A DNA stretch of 64,000 nucleotides from an uncultured Muribaculaceae bacterium (GCA_910587235.1 CAJUKD010000002.1:62001-126000); one strand, 5' to 3'. Counted from the first letter of the stretch, positions 41,869 through 51,237 are shown. The notes: generated from the letters alone by a model not told the origin. Numbers and translations: made by a program.

Positions 41869-42456
41869 ATGTTGAATATCGTGATATTCGGTGCCCCCGG
41901 AAGCGGCAAGGGCACGCAAAGCGAACGGCTTATCCGTGACTACGGACTTCATCACATCTCCACGGGCGAGCTCCTGCGCGACCATATCGCCCGCGGAACC
42001 GAACTGGGCAAAATCGCCGACAGCTTCATATCCAAAGGTCAGCTCATCCCCGACGACCTGATGATACGCGTTCTGGCCCACCATCTTGAAAACAACAGCG
42101 ACAAAACAGCCGCCGGCGTGATTTTCGACGGTTTCCCCCGCACTATTCCACAGGCTGAGGCACTGGGCAAGCTGCTGAAAGAACATAATACGGATGTCCA
42201 TGCTGTGGTCGGACTCGAAGTGGACGAGGACGAGCTGATACGCCGCATGATAGAGCGCGGCCGCCAGTCGGGCCGCTCCGACGACAATCCGGAAACGATA
42301 AAGAAGCGTCTGGACGTGTACCACAACAGCACTTCTCCCTTGCGCGATTATTATAAAGAACAAGGCAAATACCACGCAATCGACGGCAAGGGCGACGTGG
42401 AAAGCATCTACAATTCGATCCGCGACTCCCTGGCACGCAACGGATTCGAGAACTGA
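41869..42456 (+). CDS. adk: Adenylate kinase
   Basis: Equilibrates ATP, ADP and AMP. The 195-aa protein has the P-loop IFGAPGSGKGTQ at the N-terminus, the AMP-binding HISTGELLRDHI and FDGFPRTIPQAEAL, and the short lid segment RGRQSGRSDDNPETIKKRL. It lacks the longer zinc-type LID, so it is the short form usual for Bacteroidetes. The start is 18 bp after hpt, fitting a purine salvage/energy pair. Confidence 0.96.
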   Translation: MLNIVIFGAPGSGKGTQSERLIRDYGLHHISTGELLRDHIARGTELGKIADSFISKGQLIPDDLMIRVLAHHLENNSDKTAAGVIFDGFPRTIPQAEALGKLLKEHNTDVHAVVGLEVDEDELIRRMIERGRQSGRSDDNPETIKKRLDVYHNSTSPLRDYYKEQGKYHAIDGKGDVESIYNSIRDSLARNGFEN

Positions 42457-42516
42457 ACAAAACGGATTTTCATCCGCATCCCTACTCCTCACATACCATC
42501 ACCCGAATACCACGTC

Positions 42517-44250
42517 ATGGCCAAATACGAATTCGAAGGCATATACAGCAAGCCGCCATACGACCGGCTGTCCGAAATCTATCAGCACTCTTTCGCCGAC
42601 AACTTCAATCTGCCGGCTCTGACAGATTACCTCACGGGCAAGACTCTTAAATACGGCGATGTGGCACAACGAATAGCACGCCTGCACCTGTACTTCGAAA
42701 TGGCCGGCGTACGCCCCGGCGACAAAATAGCCCTGCTGGGAAAAAACACGCCTACATGGGTGATGACATTCTTAGCCACCATCACCTACGGCGCCACCAT
42801 AGTGCCCATACTGCATGACTTCACGCCGGCCGACGCGGTGAATATAATCAACCACTCCGACGCAGTACTTCTCTTCGCCTCGGACAGCCTGATGGAGCAA
42901 ATCGACTTCAACGAGATTCCAGAAATCCGCGCGGTGGTGTCGCTCGACAGCCGCAAAGTCGTGGCCGAACGGGGCTTCGTCAAGATGGGCCGCTATGTGC
43001 GCGACCATGCTGTCATAGTGAAGAACCTCAGCCGACATTTCCGCAAGCGCTATCCGAACGGCTTCAAGCCCTCCGACATACACTATAAGGATGTGGACGG
43101 CAACGCCGTGGCCGTGCTCAACTACACGTCAGGCACGACGGGCTTCTCCAAGGGAGTGATGCTCACCTACGAAAACCTGCGCGGGAACGTTGTGTTCGGC
43201 ATACGCTCACGGCTGCACTATCAGGGTTCGCGCGCATTGTCGTTCCTGCCGCTGGCACATGCTTACGGCTGCATGTTCGATATGCTTGTCCCGCTGGCAG
43301 TCGGCACCCACGTGACACTGTTCGGCAAACTGCCTACTCCGGCGCTTCTGGTAAAAGCCCTGAATCAGGTGCGTCCGTCGCTGATAATATGCGTTCCTCT
43401 GATTCTTGAGAAAATCTACCGCAAGATGATCGTGCCTATGATCACCAAGCCTTCGATACGCTGGGTGCTTGCGGTGCCGATGCTCGACAAGGCTGTCTAC
43501 GCCCTTATCCGCAGCAAACTCGTGGAAGCTTTCGGCGGTTCTTTCGAGGAAGTCATCGTAGGTGGTGCCCCGCTCAATCCGGAGGTCGAGGATTTCCTTT
43601 ACAAGATCAAGTTTCCTTTCACCGTCGGCTACGGCATGACCGAATGCGCGCCGCTGATAAGCTACACACCCTGGCGCCGCTTCGTGCCCGGATCGGCCGG
43701 ACGCGTCCTCAAGGACATCATGGAGGCCAAGATAGTGGCCGACCACACCCAAAGCAGCCACGACGGACGCCCTCTGGGCGAAATCGCTGTCCGCGGACTC
43801 AATGTGATGAAAGGCTATTACAAGAATCCCGAAGCCACCGAGGCTGCCCTTGACTCCGAGGGTTGGCTGCACACCGGCGACATGGGCACCATAGACAATG
43901 ACGGCCGCACCATATTCATCCGCGGACGCTACAAAACCATGATTCTGTCGGCAAACGGCCAGAACATCTATCCGGAGGAAATCGAGGCCAAGTTCAACAA
44001 CATGCCTTACGTGTCGGAAAGCCTTGTGGTGGACCGCGACGGCCACCTTGTGGCGCTTGTCCACCCCGATTCGGATGCCGCCAACGAAGCCGGACTCGAT
44101 GCCGCCGCGCTTGCGGAGGCCATGGAGGTCAACCGCCGCGAGGTCAACAAACTGGTGGCTCCGTACGAGAACATAGACAAAGTGGAGCTTGTTGAAAGCG
44201 AATTCGAGAAGACTCCCAAACGCTCTATACGCCGCTTCCTTTACAAATAG
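42517..44250 (+). CDS. AMP-binding enzyme, long-chain acyl-CoA synthetase-like
   Basis: A 577-aa adenylate-forming enzyme. The phosphate-binding core is LNYTSGTTGFSKGVMLTYEN (A3), the A5 region is VGYGMTECAPLISYT, and HTGDMGTIDNDGRTIFIRGR and KTMILSANGQNIYPEEIEAK are A7-A10; a terminal PKRSIRRFLYK carries the catalytic-lysine region. This is the pattern of long-chain fatty acid-CoA ligases, activating acyl chains at the membrane. It lies 60 bp downstream of adk; the AMP it produces would be recycled by Adk, a loose link. Substrate specificity cannot be read. Confidence 0.9.
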   Translation: MAKYEFEGIYSKPPYDRLSEIYQHSFADNFNLPALTDYLTGKTLKYGDVAQRIARLHLYFEMAGVRPGDKIALLGKNTPTWVMTFLATITYGATIVPILHDFTPADAVNIINHSDAVLLFASDSLMEQIDFNEIPEIRAVVSLDSRKVVAERGFVKMGRYVRDHAVIVKNLSRHFRKRYPNGFKPSDIHYKDVDGNAVAVLNYTSGTTGFSKGVMLTYENLRGNVVFGIRSRLHYQGSRALSFLPLAHAYGCMFDMLVPLAVGTHVTLFGKLPTPALLVKALNQVRPSLIICVPLILEKIYRKMIVPMITKPSIRWVLAVPMLDKAVYALIRSKLVEAFGGSFEEVIVGGAPLNPEVEDFLYKIKFPFTVGYGMTECAPLISYTPWRRFVPGSAGRVLKDIMEAKIVADHTQSSHDGRPLGEIAVRGLNVMKGYYKNPEATEAALDSEGWLHTGDMGTIDNDGRTIFIRGRYKTMILSANGQNIYPEEIEAKFNNMPYVSESLVVDRDGHLVALVHPDSDAANEAGLDAAALAEAMEVNRREVNKLVAPYENIDKVELVESEFEKTPKRSIRRFLYK

Positions 44251-44364
44251 CTCCGCTCATTAACCTAATTTAACCACAGTGGGCTGTAACTTCCGGAAAG
44301 CGGCCGCGTCTAATTGTCTATAAACATCTATTTGCAACATAAGTACAAACCTAAATAAGTGAAT

Positions 44365-47199
44365 ATGAAAAAGCTCATTCTCCGCGGTCTGTCAGTCCTG
44401 ATGCTGGCATTCACCGCAACGGCTGCCGGCCAGGCACAGGATCTTTCCCAGATTCCGCCCCTGCCCACAGACCCCGCACTGCGCACAGGCGTGCTCGACA
44501 ACGGCATGACCTATTACATCCGCCACAACAACACTCCCAAAGGCCAGGCCGATTTCTTCATCGCCCAGAAAGTAGGTTCAATCCTTGAGGAAGACAACCA
44601 GCGCGGCCTCGCCCACTTCCTTGAACACATGTGCTTCAACGGCACCAAGAATTTCCCCGGCAAAGGCATCATCAACTATCTTGAGTCGGTAGGCGTGAAA
44701 TTCGGCTACAACCTCAATGCCTACACATCGGTGGACGAAACTGTCTACAATATCTCGTCGGTACCCGTCGCACGCACCGGCGTGCAGGACTCGTGCCTTC
44801 TTATCCTCCACGACTGGGCCAACGCCCTGACTCTCGACGATGAAGAAATCAACGCCGAACGCGGTGTGATCCACGAAGAATGGCGCCGCAGCAACCAGGG
44901 CGCCATGCGCATCATCGAAGAGCAGCTCCCGAAAGTATATGCCGGCGGCCGCTACGGCTACCGTCTGCCCATAGGCACGATGGAGGTGGTCGACAACTTC
45001 GACCCGCAGGTTCTGCGCGACTACTACCACACATGGTACCGCCCCGACCAGCAGGCCATCATAGTTGTCGGCGACATCGACGTGGACTACATCGAGAACA
45101 AGATCAAGGAAATCTTCGCTCCCATCCCCATGCCCGCCGACGCCAAGCCTCGCGAGTATTTCACTGTAGACGATACCCCCGGCACCATTTTCGCCATCGG
45201 CAAGGACAAGGAAATGAGCGTAGGCGCATTCGACCTTATGTTCAAATATGACCTGTTGATTCCCGTCGAACTGCGCAACACGCAGATGTACTACCCCGTC
45301 GACTACATGACGCACATGGTACAGGCCATGCTCAACAGCCGCCTTAGCGACCTTGCCAAGCAGCCCGACGCCGAATTCGCCAGCGCCCGTGTCAGCTTCG
45401 GCGATTTCTTCCTCGCCAAGACCAAAGGTGCTTTCGACGTAGAAGCATACGCCAAAGGCAACAGCATCCTGCCCGCTCTTGAAGCCGTTTACCGCGAAGT
45501 GCTCCGCGCAGCCCGCGGCGGTTTCACCGTCGGTGAGTACGAGCGTGCCCGCGCCGAATTCATCTCCCAGATAGAGAAGATGTACGAAAGCCGCAACGAC
45601 CGCGACAACACCAGCTATGCCCGCGAATATGTGAAGCTTTTCACCGAGAATATCCCCGCCCCGGGCATAGAACTCGAAAAGCAGCTCTACGACGCCATCT
45701 CGCAGATGGTTACCGTCGACCAGCTCAACACCCTGCTTCCCGAAATTCTCAAGGCTGACAACCGCGTGTTCATGGCTATGCTTCCCGACAATGAAACATT
45801 CGGATTCCCCCAGGAAGAGGAAGTGGCCGCAATCATCAACGGAGTCGAAGCCGAGGATATCGCCCCCTACCGCGACGAAATGCGCACCGATCCCCTGATT
45901 CCGTTCGACATCAAGGCCGGAAAAATCAAATCCACACGCCACCTCGACGAATGGGATGCCACTGAATACACTCTCAGCAATGGTGTAAAGGTGATTGTTA
46001 AGCCCACCACATTCAAGAACAACGAGGTCTATTTCTGCGCCAACGCCAAGGGCAAAGGCACATCGACCATAGATCAGAGCCTCGCACCGACGGTCAAATT
46101 CCTTGACTACGCCATCAACCGCCACAGCCTATTCAACTACAACAGCTCAGATATCCAGAAGTATCTGCAGGGCAAGCAGGCATACGTAGACGTCGACATC
46201 GACACTTATGTCCGTCAGGTCGACGGCAACTCCACAGCCAAGGATCTGCCCACTCTGATGGAACTTATCTATGCCACATTCTCCGGATTCGACATCGCCG
46301 AAAGCGACTTCGCAGCAACGCAGAGTTCTATCTCGGCCATGCTGGCAAACCAGGAGTCTACTCCCGACTACATATTCAGCAAGAACCTGCTCAAGAGCCT
46401 CTATGCAGCAGAGTCGAAACAGGCAATCAGCACTGCCGATATCGCTGCAGCCGAACGCGAAGCATCAGTTGAAATCGTGCGCAACGCTCTCGACAACGCC
46501 GCAGATTTCACTTTTGTATTCGTCGGCAATATCGACGAGGAAATCTTCAAGCCTCTGATGTGCCAGTACATAGGCAGCCTGAAGGGTAACGCCAAGAAAG
46601 CCACGAAGAAATTCACCACCGACAGCGCATTCGAACTTCCTCTGGGCAACGAAACCAATTACTTCACCACAGCAATGGAAACCCCTCAGACATGGGCTTT
46701 CGTCGGTGTGTTCGGCAAGACTCCCTATACAGCCGAAAACAAGGTTCTCGCATCCATAGCCGGACAGATTCTCTCGAAACGTCTGCTCGACAAGGTGCGC
46801 GAGGAAATGGGTGCCACCTATTCCATCGGTGCCGGCAGCATGCTCACCCGCACCGGCGACGTGAACACCATAATCCAGGTTCCTTTCCCCATGAAGCCTG
46901 AGATGAAGGACGAGGTTCTCGCCGCAGTACACAGCATCATCAACGACATGACCTCGACAGTCAAGGCTGAAGAGCTGAATCCTGTAAAGGAATACATGAT
47001 CAAGGATGCCGCCGAAAGCCTCGAAAAGAACGACGAATGGGTCAACGCTATTTCTGCTACAGGACTCAACGGCGTACAGACATTCACCAACGCCGCTGAT
47101 GTCATAAACGGTATCACCGTAGAATCAGTACAGAATTTCATGCGCCAGTTGCTCGATCAGAACAACTACCGCGTAGTGATCCTCGATCCTGCAAAATAA
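44365..47199 (+). CDS. M16-family (insulinase/pitrilysin-like) zinc metallopeptidase
   Basis: A 944-aa exported protease with a signal peptide (MKKLILRGLSVLMLAFTATA then AGQAQ). The N-terminal catalytic half has the inverted zinc motif HFLEHMCFNGTKNFPG (HxxEH) and the distal glutamate in EEINAERGVIHEEWR; the second half repeats the fold without the zinc site (FVGNIDEEIFKPLMCQYIGS, GATYSIGAGSML). It would degrade peptides in the periplasm or outer membrane. The preceding GTG at 44359 is a possible but weaker start. A strong terminator follows at 47215-47259. Confidence 0.93.
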   Translation: MKKLILRGLSVLMLAFTATAAGQAQDLSQIPPLPTDPALRTGVLDNGMTYYIRHNNTPKGQADFFIAQKVGSILEEDNQRGLAHFLEHMCFNGTKNFPGKGIINYLESVGVKFGYNLNAYTSVDETVYNISSVPVARTGVQDSCLLILHDWANALTLDDEEINAERGVIHEEWRRSNQGAMRIIEEQLPKVYAGGRYGYRLPIGTMEVVDNFDPQVLRDYYHTWYRPDQQAIIVVGDIDVDYIENKIKEIFAPIPMPADAKPREYFTVDDTPGTIFAIGKDKEMSVGAFDLMFKYDLLIPVELRNTQMYYPVDYMTHMVQAMLNSRLSDLAKQPDAEFASARVSFGDFFLAKTKGAFDVEAYAKGNSILPALEAVYREVLRAARGGFTVGEYERARAEFISQIEKMYESRNDRDNTSYAREYVKLFTENIPAPGIELEKQLYDAISQMVTVDQLNTLLPEILKADNRVFMAMLPDNETFGFPQEEEVAAIINGVEAEDIAPYRDEMRTDPLIPFDIKAGKIKSTRHLDEWDATEYTLSNGVKVIVKPTTFKNNEVYFCANAKGKGTSTIDQSLAPTVKFLDYAINRHSLFNYNSSDIQKYLQGKQAYVDVDIDTYVRQVDGNSTAKDLPTLMELIYATFSGFDIAESDFAATQSSISAMLANQESTPDYIFSKNLLKSLYAAESKQAISTADIAAAEREASVEIVRNALDNAADFTFVFVGNIDEEIFKPLMCQYIGSLKGNAKKATKKFTTDSAFELPLGNETNYFTTAMETPQTWAFVGVFGKTPYTAENKVLASIAGQILSKRLLDKVREEMGATYSIGAGSMLTRTGDVNTIIQVPFPMKPEMKDEVLAAVHSIINDMTSTVKAEELNPVKEYMIKDAAESLEKNDEWVNAISATGLNGVQTFTNAADVINGITVESVQNFMRQLLDQNNYRVVILDPAK

Positions 47200-47214
47200 A
47201 AAACTCAATAACTA

Positions 47215-47259
47215 AAAAAAACGGCTCCGTGTCGATTTCTGACACGGAGCCGTTTTTTT
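47215..47259 (+). terminator. Terminator of the M16 peptidase gene
   Basis: A 19-bp perfect stem (47215-47233 with 47241-47259), seven-base loop, core CGGCTCCGTGTC/GACACGGAGCCG, ending in a T-run. Confidence 0.9.
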
Positions 47260-47305
47260 GTTTAGGGGTTATGGTTGAGAGATGGGAGATTAGAGAGGAG
47301 AGAGC

Positions 47306-47334
47306 TTCACGTAGGGACGTGCCGCGGCACGTCT
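47306..47334 (+). repeat. Dispersed palindromic repeat, copy 3
   Basis: 29 bp identical to 26154-26182, including the 16-bp palindrome ACGTGCCGCGGCACGT. Confidence 0.85.
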
Positions 47335-47366
47335 GATAAACACCTGATAAGCGCCCGATAAACATG
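47334..47366 (+). repeat. Short tandem repeat, three 11-bp units
   Basis: TGATAAACACC, TGATAAGCGCC and CGATAAACATG follow directly after the palindromic repeat. The units share GATAA. Confidence 0.55.
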
Positions 47367-47417
47367 GAGGTTGACAGCAGGCACATACAGCAAGCAAGAA
47401 TTTAAGACGTGCAGCAG

Positions 47418-47458
47418 AAAAAAAGCAAGGTTGATATCCCCAATGGAATATCGACCTT
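47418..47458 (-). terminator. Terminator of the FadL-like gene
   Basis: On the minus strand AAGGTCGATATTCC, a short loop and GGATATCAACCTT form a bulged stem followed by GCTTTTTTT, about 50 bp past the gene's stop. Confidence 0.65.
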
Positions 47459-47505
47459 TCTTTTTTATGGCCAAGCTACCTGAGGCGGCTTATTATTTTA
47501 GCTTA

Positions 47506-49149
47506 TCAGAAGCGGAAACCTGTAGAGAGGACTACGTTGTGATTGTTCTCTGTAAGGTCGGCTTTCGGCGCACGGATGCCGGCATAGTCGGTGTAGGCGT
47601 GGAAACTGCCTGTGCGGTGACGCCAGCTGTAGGTTGCGTCGATATACCATGCCTTGTACCGGTAGCCGAGTCCGAAGCTGATATTCTGTGTCGTGTTGGT
47701 AAAATTATAACTCAGGTCCGTTCCGGCGGTCACAACCTCGATGTCGCCGTTGCGTGCGGCATCCTTCACTCCTGATGTCTGGTAGTTGTAGCCGGCACGT
47801 ACGCTGAAACGTGGCGTGACGCGGTATTCTGCGCCAAGACGCACGATATTTGCGCCTTTATAGTAGTTCTTGATGTCGGAGTTTACGTATTCGTTGCTCT
47901 CGAAATTCAGGCCATAATATCCTGACTGGCTCTTAACCCGCATTGCGTCGTAGGCCACACGCTCGTAGTCGAGGCTGACGATGGCACGGGGTCCGATGTA
48001 GAGCGAAGCGCCAACCATGAAGCGCCAAGGAGCGTTGAGGCGCGAGTCGTAGCTATAGAGCATGTTGTTTTCGTCGCCTGTATAATCGTTGCCTTTCAGA
48101 GGGTTCTGGGTGTCGGGATTGGTGCTTTCGGGAGCGCCGGGGTTATAGTAGTCGTAGTTGACCGTCGCTCCGCCCTGATGATTGAGAGAATACCATGTGG
48201 GAGTGTGGATGGCAGCACCTATGCGCAGCATTTCTATGGGACGGAATATGACACCGAATTTCACATTGAAACCGGTTCCGGATATCCATTTCGAGTTGTT
48301 CATGGCCCAGTCAGCGCTTCCTTCGACTGTCCGCTGCGAAGGCAGGGTGTATATATCGGCTTTGTCCATGCTCTCGCTGTAGTAGACCTGACGGTTGTAT
48401 TCCATATCAAGTATGCCGAAGCCTATGCCCCAGTAAAAGACATCGCTGATGTTTCCGCCGAAATCGATATTGTATTCGTCGACATGCCCCGACTCGCGGA
48501 ATGTGTACTCGGCGTCGCCTACAGTATTGTTGCCGTAAAGTCCCTTGTACTTATCGTTGTAGACTCCGTCGCCATTGATCATATAAGCATTGTAGGCCAG
48601 AATGCTCATCCAGTCGCAGTCGGAATCGAAGTATGGATTATACTTTCCGCCGAGACTCAGGTCGGCGGCATTGGTACCGTTCGTAAACGATGCGATATAG
48701 TTTGTCATCGAACCGTCGGTAGTGCCGTTATAGCCGTGGCCAAGGCGCTCGAAAGAGGAAAGACGGCTGTAGCTCACGCCCCAGGAGAAGGAACGCAGCG
48801 TCGCGTTATTACCCAGGTTGGCAGTGCCGACATAGCCTATATTGTCGAAATAGAACTTGGTATTGTCACGGTCGATTTTCATCGTAGGGGTGGCAGTCGA
48901 ATAGTTTCGCGCCGATATATTGACGGTAGCGCCTACTTCGCTGCGACGGTATATGCCTATACCTGCAGGGTTCTGTCCGAGCGTCGAAAGGTCGCCTCCT
49001 ACAGATGTGAATGCTCCGCCCATGCCGACGAAGCGCGCTGTGCCGCGCAGCTCCGAGGGCGTTACGGAATATGCGTCGACAGCACTCTGTGCCGTCGCAC
49101 CGGCAGCTGCAAGAGCCGCCATAGCTGTCAGTAATATCCGGATCTTCAT
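47506..49149 (-). CDS. Outer membrane transport protein, OmpP1/FadL-like
   Basis: A 547-aa outer-membrane beta-barrel with a signal peptide (MKIRILLTAMAALAAAGATA). The mature N-terminus has SELRGTARFVGMGGAFTSVG and GGDLSTLGQNPAGIGIYRRS, the plug-like motif of FadL/TodX channels; strands alternate through to a C-terminal VLSTGFRF with terminal Phe. These channels take up hydrophobic compounds, but Bacteroidetes members have unknown substrates. It is 43 bp downstream of the W/G-rich exported protein gene, likely co-transcribed. Confidence 0.85.
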   Translation of the reverse strand: MKIRILLTAMAALAAAGATAQSAVDAYSVTPSELRGTARFVGMGGAFTSVGGDLSTLGQNPAGIGIYRRSEVGATVNISARNYSTATPTMKIDRDNTKFYFDNIGYVGTANLGNNATLRSFSWGVSYSRLSSFERLGHGYNGTTDGSMTNYIASFTNGTNAADLSLGGKYNPYFDSDCDWMSILAYNAYMINGDGVYNDKYKGLYGNNTVGDAEYTFRESGHVDEYNIDFGGNISDVFYWGIGFGILDMEYNRQVYYSESMDKADIYTLPSQRTVEGSADWAMNNSKWISGTGFNVKFGVIFRPIEMLRIGAAIHTPTWYSLNHQGGATVNYDYYNPGAPESTNPDTQNPLKGNDYTGDENNMLYSYDSRLNAPWRFMVGASLYIGPRAIVSLDYERVAYDAMRVKSQSGYYGLNFESNEYVNSDIKNYYKGANIVRLGAEYRVTPRFSVRAGYNYQTSGVKDAARNGDIEVVTAGTDLSYNFTNTTQNISFGLGYRYKAWYIDATYSWRHRTGSFHAYTDYAGIRAPKADLTENNHNVVLSTGFRF

Positions 49150-49192
49150 AAGATAAATCGTTGAAAAGATTGTTTTTGATTGTCAGTTCGGC

Positions 49193-50368
49193 TTACCTGC
49201 GGCCGCGTCCTCCGCCACCGCCGCCATGCGAACCGCCGCCAAATCCGCCACCGCCTGAACGATGTCCGCCCGAAGCTCCGCTGCCCCACGACGACGAGCG
49301 GCTTGGCGAAGACTGGTGGAAGTTGCTGCTGTTGCCCGACGAGCGGCTGTTACTGTTGCCGCTGTTATAGTTCGAACGTCCGCGACGGCCGTTGCTGCCG
49401 CTGTTGTTGTAATTATTGTCGGAAGATGAGGGACGGTACTTGTTGCCTCCGTTCTGGACAGGAGCTGTCTGATTGTTTTTGTAACGGCCTCTGCTGCCGG
49501 GACGTACGGTTCCGTTGGGAGCGATCGAAGGCGTGTTTCCGGGGCGGTAGGAATTGCCGTTCTGGCCCGGATGACGGTTACCGGATGCGCCTGAATATAC
49601 AGGACGGTGCGGACGGGAAGCACCGGGAGTCGACGGACGCCATGCATGCGACGGTCCGCCCCATCCGGGAGCGTGGCCGGGACACCATCCGTGTCCCCAG
49701 CCTGGATACCATGCGGGACCGTACCAGGGATTTCCCCATCCCCAGCCGAAATCCCAACCCCAGCCGGGAGTAAAGGACAGCGACCATCCGGGACCGTAGC
49801 CCCAGTAAGGGGAGTAATAGGGCGAATATGGTCCCCACATGTAGGAAGGCAGTCCGTATCGCCACGACCATGGCGAAGCCCACGGGTCGGAATCGACTAT
49901 GTAGACATTGATGTCGGTGGGCTGCGACGATGCAGCATAATAATACCTGAGGTCTTCGTCCTTGCTGCCACTGACAACTTCGGGATTATGATAGCGTTCG
50001 ATACGTCGGGTATAGGCGAAATCGTCGTCCTCGCGAAGAGCCGACACGGAATCGGAAGTATTATAGTTTCCGCGACGGTTATATGTATCCTCGTCGATAT
50101 CGAGCGGACGTGCAGGCGCCATGGCACGTTGTGCGACAGCCTGACTTGCCGGAGCGTCGATATACTCAGGATAGACATTGTTTTTGCGGCTACGGGCTAT
50201 CGAATCCTGCTTCTGCCGTTCGGCGGCACGACGTTTGGCGGCCTTTGAGGGCGAGTAGTAGATGTCGTCGTCATAAAAGTCGTCGTCACCGGCAAAAACA
50301 ATGACAGGAGAACCAGCAGCCACCAGGAAGAGAAGCAACCTGGAGATGTATTGATTAACTTTTTTCAT
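49193..50368 (-). CDS. Exported low-complexity protein rich in Trp, Gly, Pro and Tyr
   Basis: A 391-aa protein (start MKKVNQYISRLLLFLVAAGS; signal peptide ending near VFAGDDD). The N-terminal part is soluble with FYDDDIYYSPSKAAKRRAAE; the central roughly 70 residues repeat Trp-Gly-Pro-Tyr units (PYSPYYSPYWGYGPGWSLSF); the tail is Ser/Asn/Arg-rich and ends in poly-glycine (GGGGFGGGSHGGGGGGRGRR). No family recognised. Such composition suggests an extended or gel-like envelope structure rather than an enzyme. The start at 50368 is chosen for the signal peptide; 50416 is an alternative. The porin gene follows 43 bp downstream. Confidence 0.7.
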   Translation of the reverse strand: MKKVNQYISRLLLFLVAAGSPVIVFAGDDDFYDDDIYYSPSKAAKRRAAERQKQDSIARSRKNNVYPEYIDAPASQAVAQRAMAPARPLDIDEDTYNRRGNYNTSDSVSALREDDDFAYTRRIERYHNPEVVSGSKDEDLRYYYAASSQPTDINVYIVDSDPWASPWSWRYGLPSYMWGPYSPYYSPYWGYGPGWSLSFTPGWGWDFGWGWGNPWYGPAWYPGWGHGWCPGHAPGWGGPSHAWRPSTPGASRPHRPVYSGASGNRHPGQNGNSYRPGNTPSIAPNGTVRPGSRGRYKNNQTAPVQNGGNKYRPSSSDNNYNNSGSNGRRGRSNYNSGNSNSRSSGNSSNFHQSSPSRSSSWGSGASGGHRSGGGGFGGGSHGGGGGGRGRR

Positions 50369-50466
50369 GTTCGTGGCTGTTTTCGTTGTTTCTTCGTTTT
50401 GATTTTTCTTTGACATTATGACCGCATGGATCGCATATGGTTTAATGCGCGCGGTCATTATTTATA

Positions 50467-50474
50467 CAAAAATA
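50467..50474 (-). promoter_or_regulatory. -7 box for the W/G-rich protein and porin unit
   Basis: Plus-strand CAAAAATA gives TATTTTTG on the minus strand, about 99 bases before the start at 50368. -33 not clear. Confidence 0.45.
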
Positions 50475-50547
50475 ACCATTCCGTCAGAAATTACGGCCGT
50501 ATTCAGACGATATGCGCCGACAATTATGTTTTTTTTACTATCGCGGA

Positions 50548-50579
50548 CGGCCCGGCGAGCAATAAAGGCCGCCGGGCCG
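50548..50579. other. GC-rich hairpin of unknown role
   Basis: CGGCCCGGCG (50548-50557) pairs with CGCCGGGCCG (50570-50579). It lies 26 bp past the DUF308 stop. On the minus strand it is followed by an A-run rather than a T-run, so it is not a standard terminator. Confidence 0.5.
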
Positions 50580-50604
50580 CGGAATCAGCTATATGTTGTC
50601 GAAA

Positions 50605-51156
50605 TCATTTCCGTACAGCAGGTCTTACTTCGTAGGCAGCCATGGCTACGGTGAAGCCCCAGTAGATGAAAGCGATGGAAGTAAGGAATGAAACCATCAG
50701 CATATCGCTTACGTAACCGGCCTCAAGGAAGAAGAATCCTATAAGGCAGAGAAGGATACCGTTGATCACACCGAGCCACCAGTAACGCTGACGACGTCTG
50801 GCCGCCGACGACACGAAAGCCTCTATGCCCCAGAATATAAAGATAATAGCAAGGAAATAAGGGAATACCATCTCGGAAAGCAGTACGCTGCGCACCAGCA
50901 TGAAGCCGATGAACATGTCGATCACCCCTCCGGCGAGCCACCATCCCCAGCCACGTCCGCGGTTGGGACCCGAGGCAGCACAAAGTTGTACGATACCGGC
51001 AAGCACGAGGAGCCAGCCGAAAATCTGCGAAGCCACGGCATAGCCTGCTGCAGGCCAGATCCAGTATGCGAAGCCGCCGAGCACCAGAAGGATGCCCACC
51101 AATAGAATTACCCACCAGTAGCGGGTGGTGCCGATGTAGTTAAGGTCTGTTTTCAT
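50605..51156 (-). CDS. DUF308/HdeD-like membrane protein
   Basis: A 183-aa protein with about six transmembrane helices in pairs (WWVILLVGILLVLGGFAYWI, IFGWLLVLAGIVQLCAASGP, YFLAIIFIFWGIEAFVSSAA). The order and the RYWW motif at the start of helices resemble HdeD/DUF308. Physiological role unknown. It is divergent from mutS2 with about 130 bp between them. It is a distant paralogue of the 13752-14438 protein. Confidence 0.8.
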   Translation of the reverse strand: MKTDLNYIGTTRYWWVILLVGILLVLGGFAYWIWPAAGYAVASQIFGWLLVLAGIVQLCAASGPNRGRGWGWWLAGGVIDMFIGFMLVRSVLLSEMVFPYFLAIIFIFWGIEAFVSSAARRRQRYWWLGVINGILLCLIGFFFLEAGYVSDMLMVSFLTSIAFIYWGFTVAMAAYEVRPAVRK

Positions 51157-51237
51157 AATTCAGTTGTTTTTGGTTGAAAGTTCGTTGATTTTGATAATAT
51201 AACACGGTGCTGTGAAAAAATGTTGGAATAAATTGCG

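Larger units (their letters stand above)
47200..47505. other. Intergenic region with terminators and repeats
   Basis: This 306-bp convergent gap holds the M16 terminator (47215-47259), a GA-rich stretch, the 29-bp palindromic repeat (47306-47334), three imperfect 11-bp units (47334-47366) and the terminator of the FadL-like gene on the minus strand (47418-47458). No gene seen. Confidence 0.75.

Noticed and set aside
44578..46125. A 515-codon minus-strand frame antisense to the M16 peptidase
   Set aside because: Codon bias of the sense gene creates long antisense open frames; no family resemblance and no promoter.
49183..49773. Long plus- and minus-strand frames opposite the Trp/Gly-rich gene
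   Set aside because: They are shadows of the GC-rich, repetitive coding sequence and have no signal peptide or family motifs.
50548..50579. GC-rich hairpin as a terminator of the DUF308 gene
   Set aside because: It is followed by an A-run, not a T-run, on the coding strand's 3' side, so it is listed only as a hairpin of unknown role.
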